A stretch of 64,000 nucleotides of DNA from Shewanella marinintestina (GTDB lineage Bacteria > Pseudomonadota > Gammaproteobacteria > Enterobacterales > Shewanellaceae). This document shows, one piece after another, positions 42,690 through 52,369 of this stretch (position 1 is its first letter; each line of letters begins with the position of its first letter). The DNA lies in contig NZ_JAKILC010000011.1 in the NCBI RefSeq assembly GCF_023283845.1, positions 85,775-149,774 on the forward strand, given 5' to 3'. Under the pieces are notes generated by a model that did not search any database, was not told the DNA's origin, and was given only the letters and a program-made list of their open reading frames with translations. Position numbers and translations under genes: made by a program.

Positions 42690-43598
42690 ATGAATCCTAG
42701 TTTAGCGGTATCAGCACATCATATACGGCATCATTTTGGTGAATTCGCTGCGCTTAATGATGTGAGTTTTGAGGTTGAACGGGGCCAGACTATGGCACTG
42801 CTTGGGCATAATGGTGCTGGCAAGTCGACCCTGATAAAAATTATGTTGGGACTTATCAAGCCAACAAGTGGTGAGGTAACAGTTTTAGATAAAAACCTGT
42901 TTAATCTGACGAATAGAGCTGATTTGAAGATTGGCTATTTACCGGAAAACGTCAGTTTTTATGACAAGTTAACAGGTAAAGAAATCTTAAATTACTTTGC
43001 CGCGCTAAAGGGCGTGAAGTCAGTTCGGGTTAAACAGCTGCTACAAGAGTTTGGTTTAGAGTACGCTCAAGATCGCGCATTAAAAACCTATTCAAAGGGC
43101 ATGAAACAGCGACTTGGGTTTGCACAAGCCATTCTATCTGAGCCGGAATTATTGCTCCTTGATGAGCCGACAGTCGGTCTCGACCCAGTGGCATCCAAGT
43201 TTCTGTACGGCAAGATTACTGAGCTTAAACAGCAGGGATGTGGGGTTATTGTGTGTACCCATGAATTGTCATTAATTGAAAACAACATAGATATCGGGCT
43301 GATCCTAGCTAAAGGGAAAGCGTTAGCGACGGGCAGTCTCGCTCAGTTGCGCTTAGCGAGCGGATTAAAGACACGTTTGACCTCACCGCAATTGAAGCAG
43401 GTTATGGCTATACAGCCAAAGCTTGCCGCTTTATATCGAGATGATGCTTTGTTATTAGATGAACAGGCTAAACCCGAGGTGTTAAAGCTGTTGACTCAAG
43501 AGTGTCAAGTTTACGATTTTAGTCTGCAGCAACCTGCGTTGGCCGAGATTTATCATTTTTATATGGGGCAATGCGCTCAAGTTGAAGGAGTGAGCTAA
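42690..43598 (+). CDS. NosF-like ABC transporter ATPase, cluster 2
   Basis: 302 residues from the ATG at 42690, which has GGAG five bases upstream; the in-frame ATG at 42675 is an alternative. Walker A GHNGAGKST, signature YSKGMKQRLG, Walker B LLLLDEPTVGLDP, H-loop CTHELS. It is identical in length to the preferred form of copy 1. The C-terminal ~80 residues are more diverged than the ATPase core. The permease starts 4 bp after its stop. Confidence 0.9.
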   Translation: MNPSLAVSAHHIRHHFGEFAALNDVSFEVERGQTMALLGHNGAGKSTLIKIMLGLIKPTSGEVTVLDKNLFNLTNRADLKIGYLPENVSFYDKLTGKEILNYFAALKGVKSVRVKQLLQEFGLEYAQDRALKTYSKGMKQRLGFAQAILSEPELLLLDEPTVGLDPVASKFLYGKITELKQQGCGVIVCTHELSLIENNIDIGLILAKGKALATGSLAQLRLASGLKTRLTSPQLKQVMAIQPKLAALYRDDALLLDEQAKPEVLKLLTQECQVYDFSLQQPALAEIYHFYMGQCAQVEGVS

Positions 43599-43602
43599 GA
43601 CT

Positions 43603-44430
43603 ATGCTGATGTCTCCTGTGTATGTTATCGCTAAAAAAGAGATCCAAGATAGTCTGCGTAATCGTTGGGTGTTATTTATCTCGTTAATTTTTTTAATTTT
43701 GTCATTAAGTGTGACCTTTGCTGGCAGCGCCGTTGCTGGCCATCTAGCTTTGCCTCAACTTGGCGCACTTATTTCTAGTTTATCGACTATTGCGGTGTTT
43801 ATTATCCCTCTAGCGGCGATGCTAGTGAGCTACGACGCCTTTGTAGGGGAGGATGAGTCTGGCACTTTATTGTTACTGTTGTCTTACCCGATTACTCGTT
43901 TACAGATTCTAATGGGTAAGCTACTCGGTCACAGTTTAATTATGAGTGTGACTATCGGCTTTGCCTTTGGTTTAACCGCATTGCTATTACTGGCGTTTAA
44001 TGAGGATTATGAAGTTGTTCAAATTGTGAGTCAGTTTGGTCAGTTTATTATCAGTAGTATCTTATTAGCGGTAGCTTTTATTTTGTTCGGTTATATCGTC
44101 AGCTTAAAATCAGCAGAAAAAGCCAAAGCCGTAGCGAGTGTTTTATTTGTTTGGTTTGTGTTTGTGCTGATATATGACTTGTTATTATTAACATTATTGG
44201 TTGCAGATTTAGCTTTTTTTAATCAGTATATAATCAATGTCTTAATTGCGCTAAACCCAACAGATCTTTACCGGGCGATTAACCTGATTGCTAGTGATGC
44301 AGGTAAAGGCAGCTTAGCCATGCTGGCTTCAGTTGCTTGGGGAAAATGGGCTCTTTACGCAGTTATGTTGTTGTGGATTGTCTTGTTAGCGTTTATTGCT
44401 AACCAGATATTTAAACGTCGAGTTTTATAA
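43603..44430 (+). CDS. NosY-like ABC transporter permease, cluster 2
   Basis: 275-residue paralogue of the gene at 20799. Six main hydrophobic segments, with the N-terminal IAKKEIQDSLRNRWVLFIS and GEDESGTLLLLLSYPITRLQ motifs. It completes the NosDFY-like copper-loading complex of cluster 2. It is followed by AT-rich DNA with a small hairpin (ACAAAT / ATTTGT at 44465-44480) before the regulator. Confidence 0.88.
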   Translation: MLMSPVYVIAKKEIQDSLRNRWVLFISLIFLILSLSVTFAGSAVAGHLALPQLGALISSLSTIAVFIIPLAAMLVSYDAFVGEDESGTLLLLLSYPITRLQILMGKLLGHSLIMSVTIGFAFGLTALLLLAFNEDYEVVQIVSQFGQFIISSILLAVAFILFGYIVSLKSAEKAKAVASVLFVWFVFVLIYDLLLLTLLVADLAFFNQYIINVLIALNPTDLYRAINLIASDAGKGSLAMLASVAWGKWALYAVMLLWIVLLAFIANQIFKRRVL

Positions 44431-44565
44431 TGGTTAATTAGATTTAACTAGTCGAATAATATTTACAAATAAGAATTTGTATATTGATTAAAACGGCATT
44501 TAAAATAGAGCAATAGCAGTAACTTAAGGCATTTTAGATTTATTCAACTATTAAAATGTTAGTTA

Positions 44566-44579
44566 TGTGAACATTAACA
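44566..44579 (+). promoter_or_regulatory. Conserved TGTGAACATTAACA motif upstream of regulator 2
   Basis: Counterpart of 21729-21742. Both lie 120-150 bp before the regulator's GTG start, in otherwise diverged AT-rich DNA. Confidence 0.45.
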
Positions 44580-44704
44580 TGCTGATTTTTAGTAGCTGAT
44601 TTGATATCAGGGCGAAATCACGTTTTTAATAAAATTTTTTAGTAAACTAAGATTAAGTTTTATTAATGCCAGAGTTACAGTGAATTGATTTGTAGAGGTT
44701 TAAG

Positions 44705-45988
44705 GTGCTGAAAATTACTCCATACTTGGAGCTGGATGAAGAAGCTAAGCAATTAGTTGATCATGCGAATAATAAAACCATAACCCTGACGGTGTCAGAG
44801 TCTGCGGTTTTGCATCAATTAATACTCGCTGTTAGTTCGGTGTGTACCAAGGAAGACCTATTGGCTGCAGGGTGGCCGGACCGCGTGGTTGCCGCCACGT
44901 CGTTAACCCAATGTGTCAGTACTCTTAGAAAGAAGCTTGAAGCCTACCCTGAAGTTATGTTGCGTACTATTGCTGGTCGTGGTTATCAGCTTAATGTCTC
45001 AACACGTTCGCATATTAAAATGTTGGCGGTTAACGATCCTGAATCGGTACGTGCCGCGATTGTCGATGTCTCTTTGTTAGTTAAGCTTAGCGGTATTTTT
45101 ATCGTTGTGCTGATTGTGCTTTGGGTATGGTACTTCAGCGATTATCACGGTGTCGTTAAGGCTAAAAACAGTTGGGATTCTGATAAGAAAATAAGCTTAA
45201 ACATAGGGGGGACCAAGCAAGACGTACAGCTTATTCATAAAGATAACGTTTCACATTTACACGCTTCTATGTGGCAAAAGCATTTAGCGCCAGAATCGAA
45301 CCACCTACCAGGGATCAGTAAGTTTAATGGTTTTGCTGTGACTGACGGTAATTACTATTCGATGGCGGTTTGCCCTGATGCGGACAAGCAAAACTGTTCA
45401 GGCAAAGGCTTAATCAATATTACAGCGATCGATCTGACTCCAGCGGGTTTGAATATGCAAACCTTTAGAGAGTTAACCCAAAAGATGGAAAATCGCATTC
45501 GCTATAACCGTGTGATCATTCCTCATGATGAACCGGGCACTAGTGGCTTTATTGAGCATCACTATCACGCAGACGTATATTTTCCGGTGCAAGGGAATAT
45601 GTTGGTGCGCTCTGATATCAGTCTATCGTTGATTTACGAAGGTGAAAAAACCGGTAAGTTTTACTCGGCTGCCTGTGTCACCGATGAAGAGTGTAAGACC
45701 ACACCGATTAAATATAAAATTAAAGGTGATTTTACTCAGTACCGTGAACAGATTAATGACTTAGATGTGGATGTTTTCCATGTCAAAGTAGCGCAAAAAG
45801 AGTTGATGAAGCCAGATCAGGTGAGTTCGTCAGCAATGCATTTTTATCGTGAAATTCGTAAGCACGAAATCATCGATAGCGACTTGTATTTTTACCGTAT
45901 CTATAAGGACTCTGAAACCGCGGTATGGATAGTGCCTATTTTAGGTAACCTAGTGGCTTGGTATGAGTACGATAAGGTGAAGCTTTAA
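44705..45988 (+). CDS. ToxR/CadC-type membrane-anchored transcriptional regulator, cluster 2
   Basis: 427 residues, the same length as its paralogue at 21871. Winged-helix domain at residues 1-98 (KEDLLAAGWPDRVVAATSLTQCVSTLRKKL, IAGRGYQL), membrane helix about 125-145, periplasmic sensor about 150-427. Cys pairs C223/C231 (CPDADKQNC) and C324/C330 (CVTDEEC) are at exactly the same positions as in copy 1, whereas C203 of copy 1 is absent. GTG start after GTAGAGG. The wing and recognition helix are nearly the same, so the two regulators may share operators and cross-regulate. Confidence 0.85.
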   Translation: MLKITPYLELDEEAKQLVDHANNKTITLTVSESAVLHQLILAVSSVCTKEDLLAAGWPDRVVAATSLTQCVSTLRKKLEAYPEVMLRTIAGRGYQLNVSTRSHIKMLAVNDPESVRAAIVDVSLLVKLSGIFIVVLIVLWVWYFSDYHGVVKAKNSWDSDKKISLNIGGTKQDVQLIHKDNVSHLHASMWQKHLAPESNHLPGISKFNGFAVTDGNYYSMAVCPDADKQNCSGKGLINITAIDLTPAGLNMQTFRELTQKMENRIRYNRVIIPHDEPGTSGFIEHHYHADVYFPVQGNMLVRSDISLSLIYEGEKTGKFYSAACVTDEECKTTPIKYKIKGDFTQYREQINDLDVDVFHVKVAQKELMKPDQVSSSAMHFYREIRKHEIIDSDLYFYRIYKDSETAVWIVPILGNLVAWYEYDKVKL

Positions 45989-46241
45989 CAAAAGAAGGTT
46001 CTAGGTTAAAAGTAGGTTCGAGGTCTTAGGTCCTAGGAAAAGCTAAGACGGTATGAGCTGAGACGGTAAAGCACAAGATACAGTGTGGCTTCTTTTGATC
46101 GTATAGCAGGGCTTAGCCCGTTCTCGCAGCGAAGCTGCTCTAGGATCTAGCCCCTTCTTTTTTCAAAAAACTATTTTCTTCCTCCATCCCCCCACTGTTT
46201 TCGTTAGCTAGATCACAATTAAAAACTGATCACCATGCATG

Positions 46242-46257
46242 ATCGAAACGTTTCGAT
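46242..46257. promoter_or_regulatory. RbsR-type operator 1
   Basis: Perfect 16-bp palindrome ATCGAAACGTTTCGAT. The CGAAACGTTTCG core is of the LacI-family (RbsR) operator type. A second identical copy lies with centres 35 bp apart. Confidence 0.8.
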
Positions 46258-46276
46258 TACTCTGCTTGAAATCGCC

Positions 46277-46292
46277 ATCGAAACGTTTCGAT
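46277..46292. promoter_or_regulatory. RbsR-type operator 2
   Basis: Second perfect copy of ATCGAAACGTTTCGAT, 28 bp before the rbsD start. Two operators allow cooperative repression of the operon. Confidence 0.8.
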
Positions 46293-46319
46293 AGTTGGCA
46301 ATAATCCTTAGGTTAATAG

Positions 46320-46739
46320 ATGAACAAACACGCCTTACTCAATGCCGATATGAACTACCTAGCCGCAACATTGGGCCATACCGATGAAGTGACTATTTGT
46401 GATGCAGGCTTGCCTATTCCTGCGCAAGTTAAGCGTATTGATTTAGCACTGACCCATGGCGTACCAAGCTTTATTGCCACTGTGAAAGTTTGGTTAGCAA
46501 GCTCGCAAATCGAAGGCATTGTATTGGCACAAGAGTTTGCCAATGTCAGCCCTGAGTGCCATCAAGCATTGCTGGCTGAAATCGAAGCTGAGCAACAAGC
46601 AACTGGGCGTATATTTTCAATTCAATATATTAGCCATGAAGCATTTAAGCAGCGTACAGGCCATAGCCGAGCAGTGATCCGCACTGGTGAATGTACCCCG
46701 TATGCCAATGTGATTTTTAAAACTGGTGTTGTATTTTAA
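46320..46739 (+). CDS. rbsD: D-ribose pyranase RbsD
   Basis: Interconverts the pyranose and furanose forms of ribose so that RbsK can act; cytoplasmic. The 139-residue length is normal. Family motifs: [17 protein letters not shown] (about residues 18-34), RIDLAL, and the C-terminal [17 protein letters not shown]. First gene of the ribose operon, 28 bp after the second operator and 17 bp before rbsA. Confidence 0.95.
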   Translation: MNKHALLNADMNYLAATLGHTDEVTICDAGLPIPAQVKRIDLALTHGVPSFIATVKVWLASSQIEGIVLAQEFANVSPECHQALLAEIEAEQQATGRIFSIQYISHEAFKQRTGHSRAVIRTGECTPYANVIFKTGVVF

Positions 46740-46756
46740 GCTTAGCGGAGTCACCC

Positions 46757-48262
46757 ATGACCCAAGCAATATTGCAGTTACAAGCCATTGAAAAGTCTTT
46801 TCCCGGGGTTAAAGCCCTAAATAAAGCCAGCTTAAATGTCTACCCAGGCAAAGTGATGGCATTGATGGGAGAAAATGGCGCAGGTAAATCGACCCTGATG
46901 AAAGTACTCACAGGGATCTATAACTTAGATGCTGGGCGTATTGTTTATCAAGGTAAGGCACGTCGTTTTGATGGTCCCCGCGACTCACAAGCGGCTGGGA
47001 TTAGCATCATTCATCAGGAACTAAACCTGCTTCCTGAGCTAACTATCGCAGAAAATATTTTCCTCGGTCGTGAGATTACCTCGCGCTTTGGCCGCATACT
47101 TTGGGATGAAATGAATGCCCAAGCATCAGCACTATTAAGCCGTTTATCTCTATCCCATGCACCACAAATATTAGTCGGCCAATTGAGCTTAGGTGAGCAA
47201 CAGATGGTTGAGATCGCCAAGGCAATTTCGTTCGACTCGAAAGTCATCATTATGGATGAGCCGACTGATGCGCTAACTGACATCGAAACCCAATCTTTAT
47301 TTAAGGTGATAAACGAACTGCGAGATCAAGGTTGCGGTATCGTTTACATCTCCCATCGTATGCAAGAGATTTTCACTATTTGCGATGCGGTTACGGTATT
47401 GCGTGATGGCAGTTTTATTAATGAATCAGCGATTGCCGATATCACTGAAGATCAACTGATAGAACGTATGGTGGGTCGCAAGTTAGCAGACCAATATCCG
47501 CGTATCGCGATTACTCATCAAGGTAGCCGTTTAGCGGTGAATCAGATATCGGGTCCGGGGGTAGCCAATGTGAGCTTCAACCTTAACAAAGGCGAAATCC
47601 TTGGTTTCTCTGGCTTGATGGGGGCGGGGCGCACAGAGCTAATGAAAATGATCTTTGGCGCAGAGACTAAAACTCAAGGACAGGTCTTACTGAATGGCAG
47701 CGATATTAAGATTAATAGTCCGCAACAGGCGCTAGCTGCCGGGATTGCTTATATCTCTGAAGACCGTAAAGGCGATGGTTTACTGCTGGATTTGTCGGTT
47801 AAAGAAAATATGTCTATTTGTGCATTGTCTAAGCTCAGTTCGGGGCTGCAACTACGCCACAGTGATGAAATGGCCGAAGTCGACCGTTTTATCGATGCCT
47901 TCAATATTAAAACCCCAAGTCGTGATGCGCGCATTGGCAATTTGTCGGGGGGAAATCAGCAAAAAGTGTCTATTGCTAAAGGTTTAATGACCTTGCCACA
48001 AGTACTCATATTAGATGAGCCTACTCGCGGTGTAGATGTGGGGGCAAAGAAAGAGATCTACGATTTAATCAATCGTTTCAAGGCGCAAGGAATGAGCATT
48101 ATTTTAGTATCGTCGGATATGCCGGAGTTACTGGGAATGTCAGACCGCATTTTAGTGATGCACCAAGGCCAGATTAGTGGTGAGTTTGATGCAAGCCAAG
48201 CAGATCAAGAAACTATTCTTGCTTGCGCAGTGGGTAAAACATTACATAAGGATATTGCATGA
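46757..48262 (+). CDS. rbsA: Ribose ABC transporter ATPase RbsA
   Basis: 501-residue double-ABC ATPase energising ribose import. First domain: Walker [10 protein letters not shown], signature LSLGEQQM, Walker [12 protein letters not shown]. Second domain: the degenerate nucleotide site [11 protein letters not shown], signature LSGGNQQK and Walker [15 protein letters not shown], as is usual in RbsA/MglA-type proteins. It overlaps rbsC by 4 bp (ATGA). In this first Walker B region the residue after DEPT is Asp-Ala rather than the more common Ser-Ala, a minor variation. Confidence 0.95.
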   Translation: MTQAILQLQAIEKSFPGVKALNKASLNVYPGKVMALMGENGAGKSTLMKVLTGIYNLDAGRIVYQGKARRFDGPRDSQAAGISIIHQELNLLPELTIAENIFLGREITSRFGRILWDEMNAQASALLSRLSLSHAPQILVGQLSLGEQQMVEIAKAISFDSKVIIMDEPTDALTDIETQSLFKVINELRDQGCGIVYISHRMQEIFTICDAVTVLRDGSFINESAIADITEDQLIERMVGRKLADQYPRIAITHQGSRLAVNQISGPGVANVSFNLNKGEILGFSGLMGAGRTELMKMIFGAETKTQGQVLLNGSDIKINSPQQALAAGIAYISEDRKGDGLLLDLSVKENMSICALSKLSSGLQLRHSDEMAEVDRFIDAFNIKTPSRDARIGNLSGGNQQKVSIAKGLMTLPQVLILDEPTRGVDVGAKKEIYDLINRFKAQGMSIILVSSDMPELLGMSDRILVMHQGQISGEFDASQADQETILACAVGKTLHKDIA

Positions 48263-49233
48263 GTCAGTCAATTACAGCGAAGCCGTTTTATAAGCGCATT
48301 AATAAAGCGTGGTTAATTGAGAATAAGTCTCTCATCGCCTTGTTTAGCCTTATATTTGTGGTGTCTTTACTGAACCCTAATTTTTTAACCCTTGATAACT
48401 TACTCAATATCCTGCGTCAGACTTCGATCAACGCCATTATTGCTGTGGGAATGACCATAGTGATTTTAACCGCGGGGATTGACCTAAGTGTCGGTTCAGT
48501 CTTAGCGCTCAGTGGCGCGATTGTAGCGACTTTAATCGGTATGGATGTGCCCGTTGTGGTGGCGTTACCGGTAGCGTTAATTGCTGGTGCAGCACTCGGC
48601 GCAATTAGCGGAATTATTGTCGCTAAGGGCAAGGTGCAGGCCTTTATTGCAACGCTAGTGACCATGACACTGCTTCGCGGCGTAACTATGGTTTACACCG
48701 ACGGTCGCCCTGTGCCAACAGGATTTACTGATACAGCAGACAGCTTTACTTGGTTAGGTACGGGCTATGTACTGGGGATCCCTGTGCCAGTATGGTTAAT
48801 GGCGATTGTATTTATTGGCGCTTGGTATTTGCTTAATCACACGCGTTTTGGCCGCTATATATATGCGGTCGGTGGTAATGAGTCTGCGGCGAGATTATCG
48901 GGTATTGCAGTAGATAAAGTTAAGATTGCTGCTTATGCCATTTGTGGCTCAATGGCGGCGCTAGCTGGCATTATCGTCACGGCGCGTTTATCGTCGGCGC
49001 AGCCTACAGCGGGTATGGGTTATGAACTCGATGCGATTGCGGCGGTCGTGTTAGGTGGTACCAGTTTGATGGGCGGTAAAGGCCGGATCATGGGCACCTT
49101 AATTGGCGCACTTATCATTGGCTTTTTGAACAATGCCTTAAACCTGCTTGATGTGTCGTCGTATTACCAGATGATTGCTAAAGCCAGCGTGATCTTGCTG
49201 GCGGTACTTATCGATACTAAGCAAAAAGCATAA
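48259..49233 (+). CDS. rbsC: Ribose ABC transporter permease RbsC
   Basis: 324-residue inner-membrane permease with 8-10 hydrophobic segments and the family block [16 protein letters not shown] (about residues 72-87). The EAA-like cytoplasmic region SAARLSGI with [23 protein letters not shown] further on is typical of RbsC. It is translationally coupled to rbsA by a 4-bp overlap and followed after 63 bp by rbsB. Confidence 0.95.
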   Translation: MSQSITAKPFYKRINKAWLIENKSLIALFSLIFVVSLLNPNFLTLDNLLNILRQTSINAIIAVGMTIVILTAGIDLSVGSVLALSGAIVATLIGMDVPVVVALPVALIAGAALGAISGIIVAKGKVQAFIATLVTMTLLRGVTMVYTDGRPVPTGFTDTADSFTWLGTGYVLGIPVPVWLMAIVFIGAWYLLNHTRFGRYIYAVGGNESAARLSGIAVDKVKIAAYAICGSMAALAGIIVTARLSSAQPTAGMGYELDAIAAVVLGGTSLMGGKGRIMGTLIGALIIGFLNNALNLLDVSSYYQMIAKASVILLAVLIDTKQKA

Positions 49234-49296
49234 CGCGATATGGCAGTGCATTTAGTGTGCTGCCTTTTTGTATTTCCCGAATTGACAAGGTTTACC

Positions 49297-50196
49297 ATGA
49301 ACCGACTTGCTAATCTTAAAGCCTCTGCTCTGTGCTCGATCGTGCTGTTGTCTGCCTGTGCGCCTTTTAGCGCCAGCGCACAAGATGCGATTGCTATCGT
49401 ACTGTCGACAATGAATAATCCCTTTTTCGTCACTATGAAAGATGGTGCTGAAGCGCAAGCCAAAGAACTAGGTTATAAGCTGATTGCACTGGACTCGCAA
49501 AACGACCCGAGTAAAGAGCTGGCAAACGTTGAAGACTTAACGATGCGCGGCGTTAAAGCGATTTTGATCAACCCGACCGATGCGTTAGCGGTAACCAATG
49601 CCATTCGTACCGCTAACCGCGCTAACATTCCAGTGCTGACATTAGATAGAACCGCTGCGCATGGCGATATCGTTAGTCATATAGCGTCTGACAATATCGC
49701 TGGTGGTGAGCTTGCGGGGCAGTTTATTGCGCAGCAGTTAGGGCATGACGCTAAAGTAATTCAGTTAGAGGGAATCGCGGGTACCTCTGCTGCTCGTGAG
49801 CGCGGTGAAGGTTTTAGCAATGCAGTGATTGCCAATAAGTTACACATGCTATCTAGTCAGCCTGCGGACTTTGACCGCTCAAAAGGCTTAAACGTGATGG
49901 AAAATATGTTGGCAGCTAATGGTGATGTGCAGGCGGTATTTGCCCAGAATGATGAAATGGCCTTAGGCGCACTACGGGCAATTGAAGCGGCGGGTAAAGA
50001 TATTATGGTGATTGGTTTTGACGGTACCGATGAAGGTATTGCAGCCGTTAGACGCCAACAGTTATCGGCCACCATTGCTCAGCAACCTGAGTTACTTGGT
50101 GCCACCGGCATTATTATTGCCGATAAGATTTTAAAAGGCCAAGTGGTTGAAAAATCGATACCTGTTGCGTTAAAAATCGTTACTCTAACACAGTAA
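49297..50196 (+). CDS. rbsB: Ribose-binding periplasmic protein RbsB
   Basis: High-affinity substrate-binding protein feeding RbsAC. The ATG at 49297 with AAGG upstream is preferred over the ATG at 49240; it gives 299 residues with a signal peptide ending SASA-QD. Mature start [15 protein letters not shown]. Ribose-site landmarks: [62 protein letters not shown] and [10 protein letters not shown]. The terminal domain ends in VALKIVTL. It is followed by a 124-bp gap before rbsK. Confidence 0.95.
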   Translation: MNRLANLKASALCSIVLLSACAPFSASAQDAIAIVLSTMNNPFFVTMKDGAEAQAKELGYKLIALDSQNDPSKELANVEDLTMRGVKAILINPTDALAVTNAIRTANRANIPVLTLDRTAAHGDIVSHIASDNIAGGELAGQFIAQQLGHDAKVIQLEGIAGTSAARERGEGFSNAVIANKLHMLSSQPADFDRSKGLNVMENMLAANGDVQAVFAQNDEMALGALRAIEAAGKDIMVIGFDGTDEGIAAVRRQQLSATIAQQPELLGATGIIIADKILKGQVVEKSIPVALKIVTLTQ

Positions 50197-50320
50197 TCTA
50201 AGCCGCAATTTGGCAAACTAGTATTTGGCGTCAGTAGAGTTAATATCTAGGCGCATTTTCCTCTGAGCCCAACAACAAGTTAAGTTGGCCGTGAGTCAGA
50301 GAACATCAAGGAATATGTAA

Positions 50321-51238
50321 ATGTCTCAGTTAATTGTTTTAGGCAGTGTTAATGCCGATCATGTTTTACAAGTGCCTTCTTTTCCTCGTCCGGGGGAAAC
50401 TTTACATGGGCGGAATTATCAAATTATTCCAGGTGGCAAAGGTGCTAATCAAGCCGTTGCAGCCGCACGTTTAAATGCCGATATTGGTTTTATTGCTTGT
50501 GTGGGTGATGACGGTTTTGGACAAAATATTCGTGGCGTGTTTGCTGACGACGGCATAGATATCTCTGCGGTGCACATGATTGAGAATACGCCTACCGGTA
50601 TTGCGATGATCCAAGTGAGCGATTGCGGCGAGAACAGTATCTGTATTGCCGCAGCAGCGAACGATGCCTTAACCGCTGAGGTTGTGAACCAACACTGTGC
50701 GCAAATTGCTGCGGCTAATTACTTATTGATGCAGCTAGAAACCCCACTTGCAGGTATTGAGTATGCAGCGAGCATAGCTAAAGCGAATGGCACCAAAGTG
50801 ATTTTAAATCCCGCACCAGCACGTGCTTTACCTGATGCGTTGTTGGCAATGGTTGATATAATCACCCCTAACGAAACAGAAGCCGAAGTGCTAACAGGCG
50901 TTGCCGTGACTGACGCTGATAGTGCCGCTAAAGCAGCTCAAGCGTTACACGATAAAGGCATTGCCATTGTGATGATTACTTTAGGTTCTAAGGGCGTTTA
51001 CATAAGCCAGCAAGGCACAGGTAAAATCATCCCAGGTTTTAAAGTAACAGCCACCGATACAACAGCCGCTGGCGACACTTTTAACGGTGCATTTGTAACG
51101 GGTTTACTTGAAGGTAAAGCTATTGAAGATGCAGTGGTATTTGCCCACGGTGCGGCAGCGATTTCAGTCACCCGTTTTGGCGCGCAAACTTCAATTCCAT
51201 CGCGAGATGAAGTTGAGCAGTTTATTACTGCGCAGTAA
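50321..51238 (+). CDS. rbsK: Ribokinase RbsK
   Basis: PfkB-family kinase producing ribose 5-phosphate in the cytoplasm. 305 residues; N-terminal VLGSVNADHVLQVPSFPRPGETLHG, glycine pair GGKGANQAVAAARL and the C-terminal catalytic signature DTTAAGDTFNGAFVTGL (Asp base near residue 252). Ribosome binding site AAGGAATA. It precedes rbsR by 32 bp. Confidence 0.95.
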   Translation: MSQLIVLGSVNADHVLQVPSFPRPGETLHGRNYQIIPGGKGANQAVAAARLNADIGFIACVGDDGFGQNIRGVFADDGIDISAVHMIENTPTGIAMIQVSDCGENSICIAAAANDALTAEVVNQHCAQIAAANYLLMQLETPLAGIEYAASIAKANGTKVILNPAPARALPDALLAMVDIITPNETEAEVLTGVAVTDADSAAKAAQALHDKGIAIVMITLGSKGVYISQQGTGKIIPGFKVTATDTTAAGDTFNGAFVTGLLEGKAIEDAVVFAHGAAAISVTRFGAQTSIPSRDEVEQFITAQ

Positions 51239-51270
51239 TTAGTATAAGTGACAAGATAGGAAGCTAATCC

Positions 51271-52286
51271 ATGGCCACCATGAAAGATGTTGCCAAACTT
51301 GCCAGCGTATCCACATCAACAGTCAGCCATGTGATGAACGGAACTCGGTTTGTAAGTGATGATATTGCAAAGCGGGTGCAAGATGCTGCGCAGCAGTTAA
51401 ATTATCATGGCCCTTCAGCCGTGGCTCGTAGCCTTAAACAGAACTGCACTAAAACTATTGGCATGTTGGTGACGACCTCGACTAACCCATTTTACGCTGA
51501 GGTTGTGCGCAGCGTTGAGCAAGCCTGTTACCAGCAAGGGTATAACCTTATTCTGTGTAATACAGAGGGGGATGCACAGCGATTAAAGCGCTCGTTAACC
51601 ACTTTAATTGAGCGCCGTGTCGATGGTTTAATCATGATGTGCGCTATGCTTGAAGGTGAGGATGCATTGCTGTATCGCCGTTTAGGTGGCTTACCTGTTG
51701 TGGTAATGGATTGGGGCCAAGTGGATTTTCCTTGCGACAAAATTCAAGGCCACTCGCGCCAAGGCGGCATCTTAGCGACCCAATACCTGATTGATAACGG
51801 TCATACGCAAATAGGCTGTATTACCGGTCCGCGTAATCGCCAGCAGGCAGACTTACGATATCAAGGATTTGTTGATGCTATGGCGGAGGCAAACTTACCG
51901 ATTAATCCAGATTGGGTTATTGAAGCTAACTTTGAAACCGAAGGTGGTAAAGCGGCATTTGCTCAGCTACAAGCTAATGGAAAATTACCGAGCGCGTTAT
52001 TCGTGTGCAACGACATGATGGCGATTGGTGTATTACATGAAGCCCAGCGCACTGGAGTGCAGATCCCGCAGCAGTTATCGGTAATTGGTTACGATAATAT
52101 TCAGCTGGCGAAGTTTATGACCCCTGCGCTAACTAGTATTCATCAGTCAAAAGCGCGCTTGGGCGCTTGGGCGCTGCGGCAGTAAATGCATTGATTGCGC
52201 GTTTGCATGACCCAAGCTTGCCGCCACAGTTTATGGACATTGAGCCAAGGGTGACTGAGCGCGCCAGTGTAGCAAGCAAGGCATAG
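51271..52286 (+). pseudogene. rbsR: Ribose operon repressor RbsR, frameshifted near the C-terminus
   Basis: LacI-family repressor. Helix-turn-helix TMKDVAKLASVSTSTVSHVMNGTRFVS at residues 2-28, then the periplasmic-binding-protein-like effector domain (GYDNIQLAKFMTPALTSIHQSK). As it stands the frame ends at 52185 after 304 residues. At 52155-52175 the unit GCGCTTGG is tandemly duplicated (GCGCTTGG GCGCTTGG GCGCT). Removing one 8-bp copy restores a continuous 335-residue protein ending ...SLPPQFMDIEPRVTERASVASKA at 52286, the normal RbsR length. The last ~32 residues, which contribute to the dimer core, are lost. Activity of the truncated form is doubtful but not excluded. Confidence 0.88.
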
Positions 52287-52314
52287 TCGAAGCTAAAGTT
52301 AAAAGCAAAACGAC

Positions 52315-52352
52315 AAAAAAGGCGAGTGGATTTTGCATCCTCTCGCCTTTGG
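52315..52352. terminator. Bidirectional terminator between rbsR and fre
   Basis: AAAAAAGGCGAG / CTCGCCTTT stem between convergent genes, with A and T tracts on the two sides. Confidence 0.8.
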
Positions 52353-52369
52353 TTGATCTTACAACTTAT

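Larger units (their letters stand above)
45989..46319. promoter_or_regulatory. Gap between sir cluster 2 and the ribose operon
   Basis: The left part holds Shewanella-type palindromic fragments (GGTTCTAGGTT, CTTAGGTCCTAGG, GGGCTTAGCCC, GCAGCGAAGCTGC) and no gene. The right part is the rbs promoter: a CRP-like site CGTTA-N6-TCACA at 46202-46217 and the two palindromic operators listed separately. Confidence 0.55.

Noticed and set aside
46242..46292. Two identical 16-bp repeats as a CRISPR fragment
   Set aside because: Only two units, palindromic, directly in the rbs promoter; they are operators. No CRISPR array or cas gene seen in the window.
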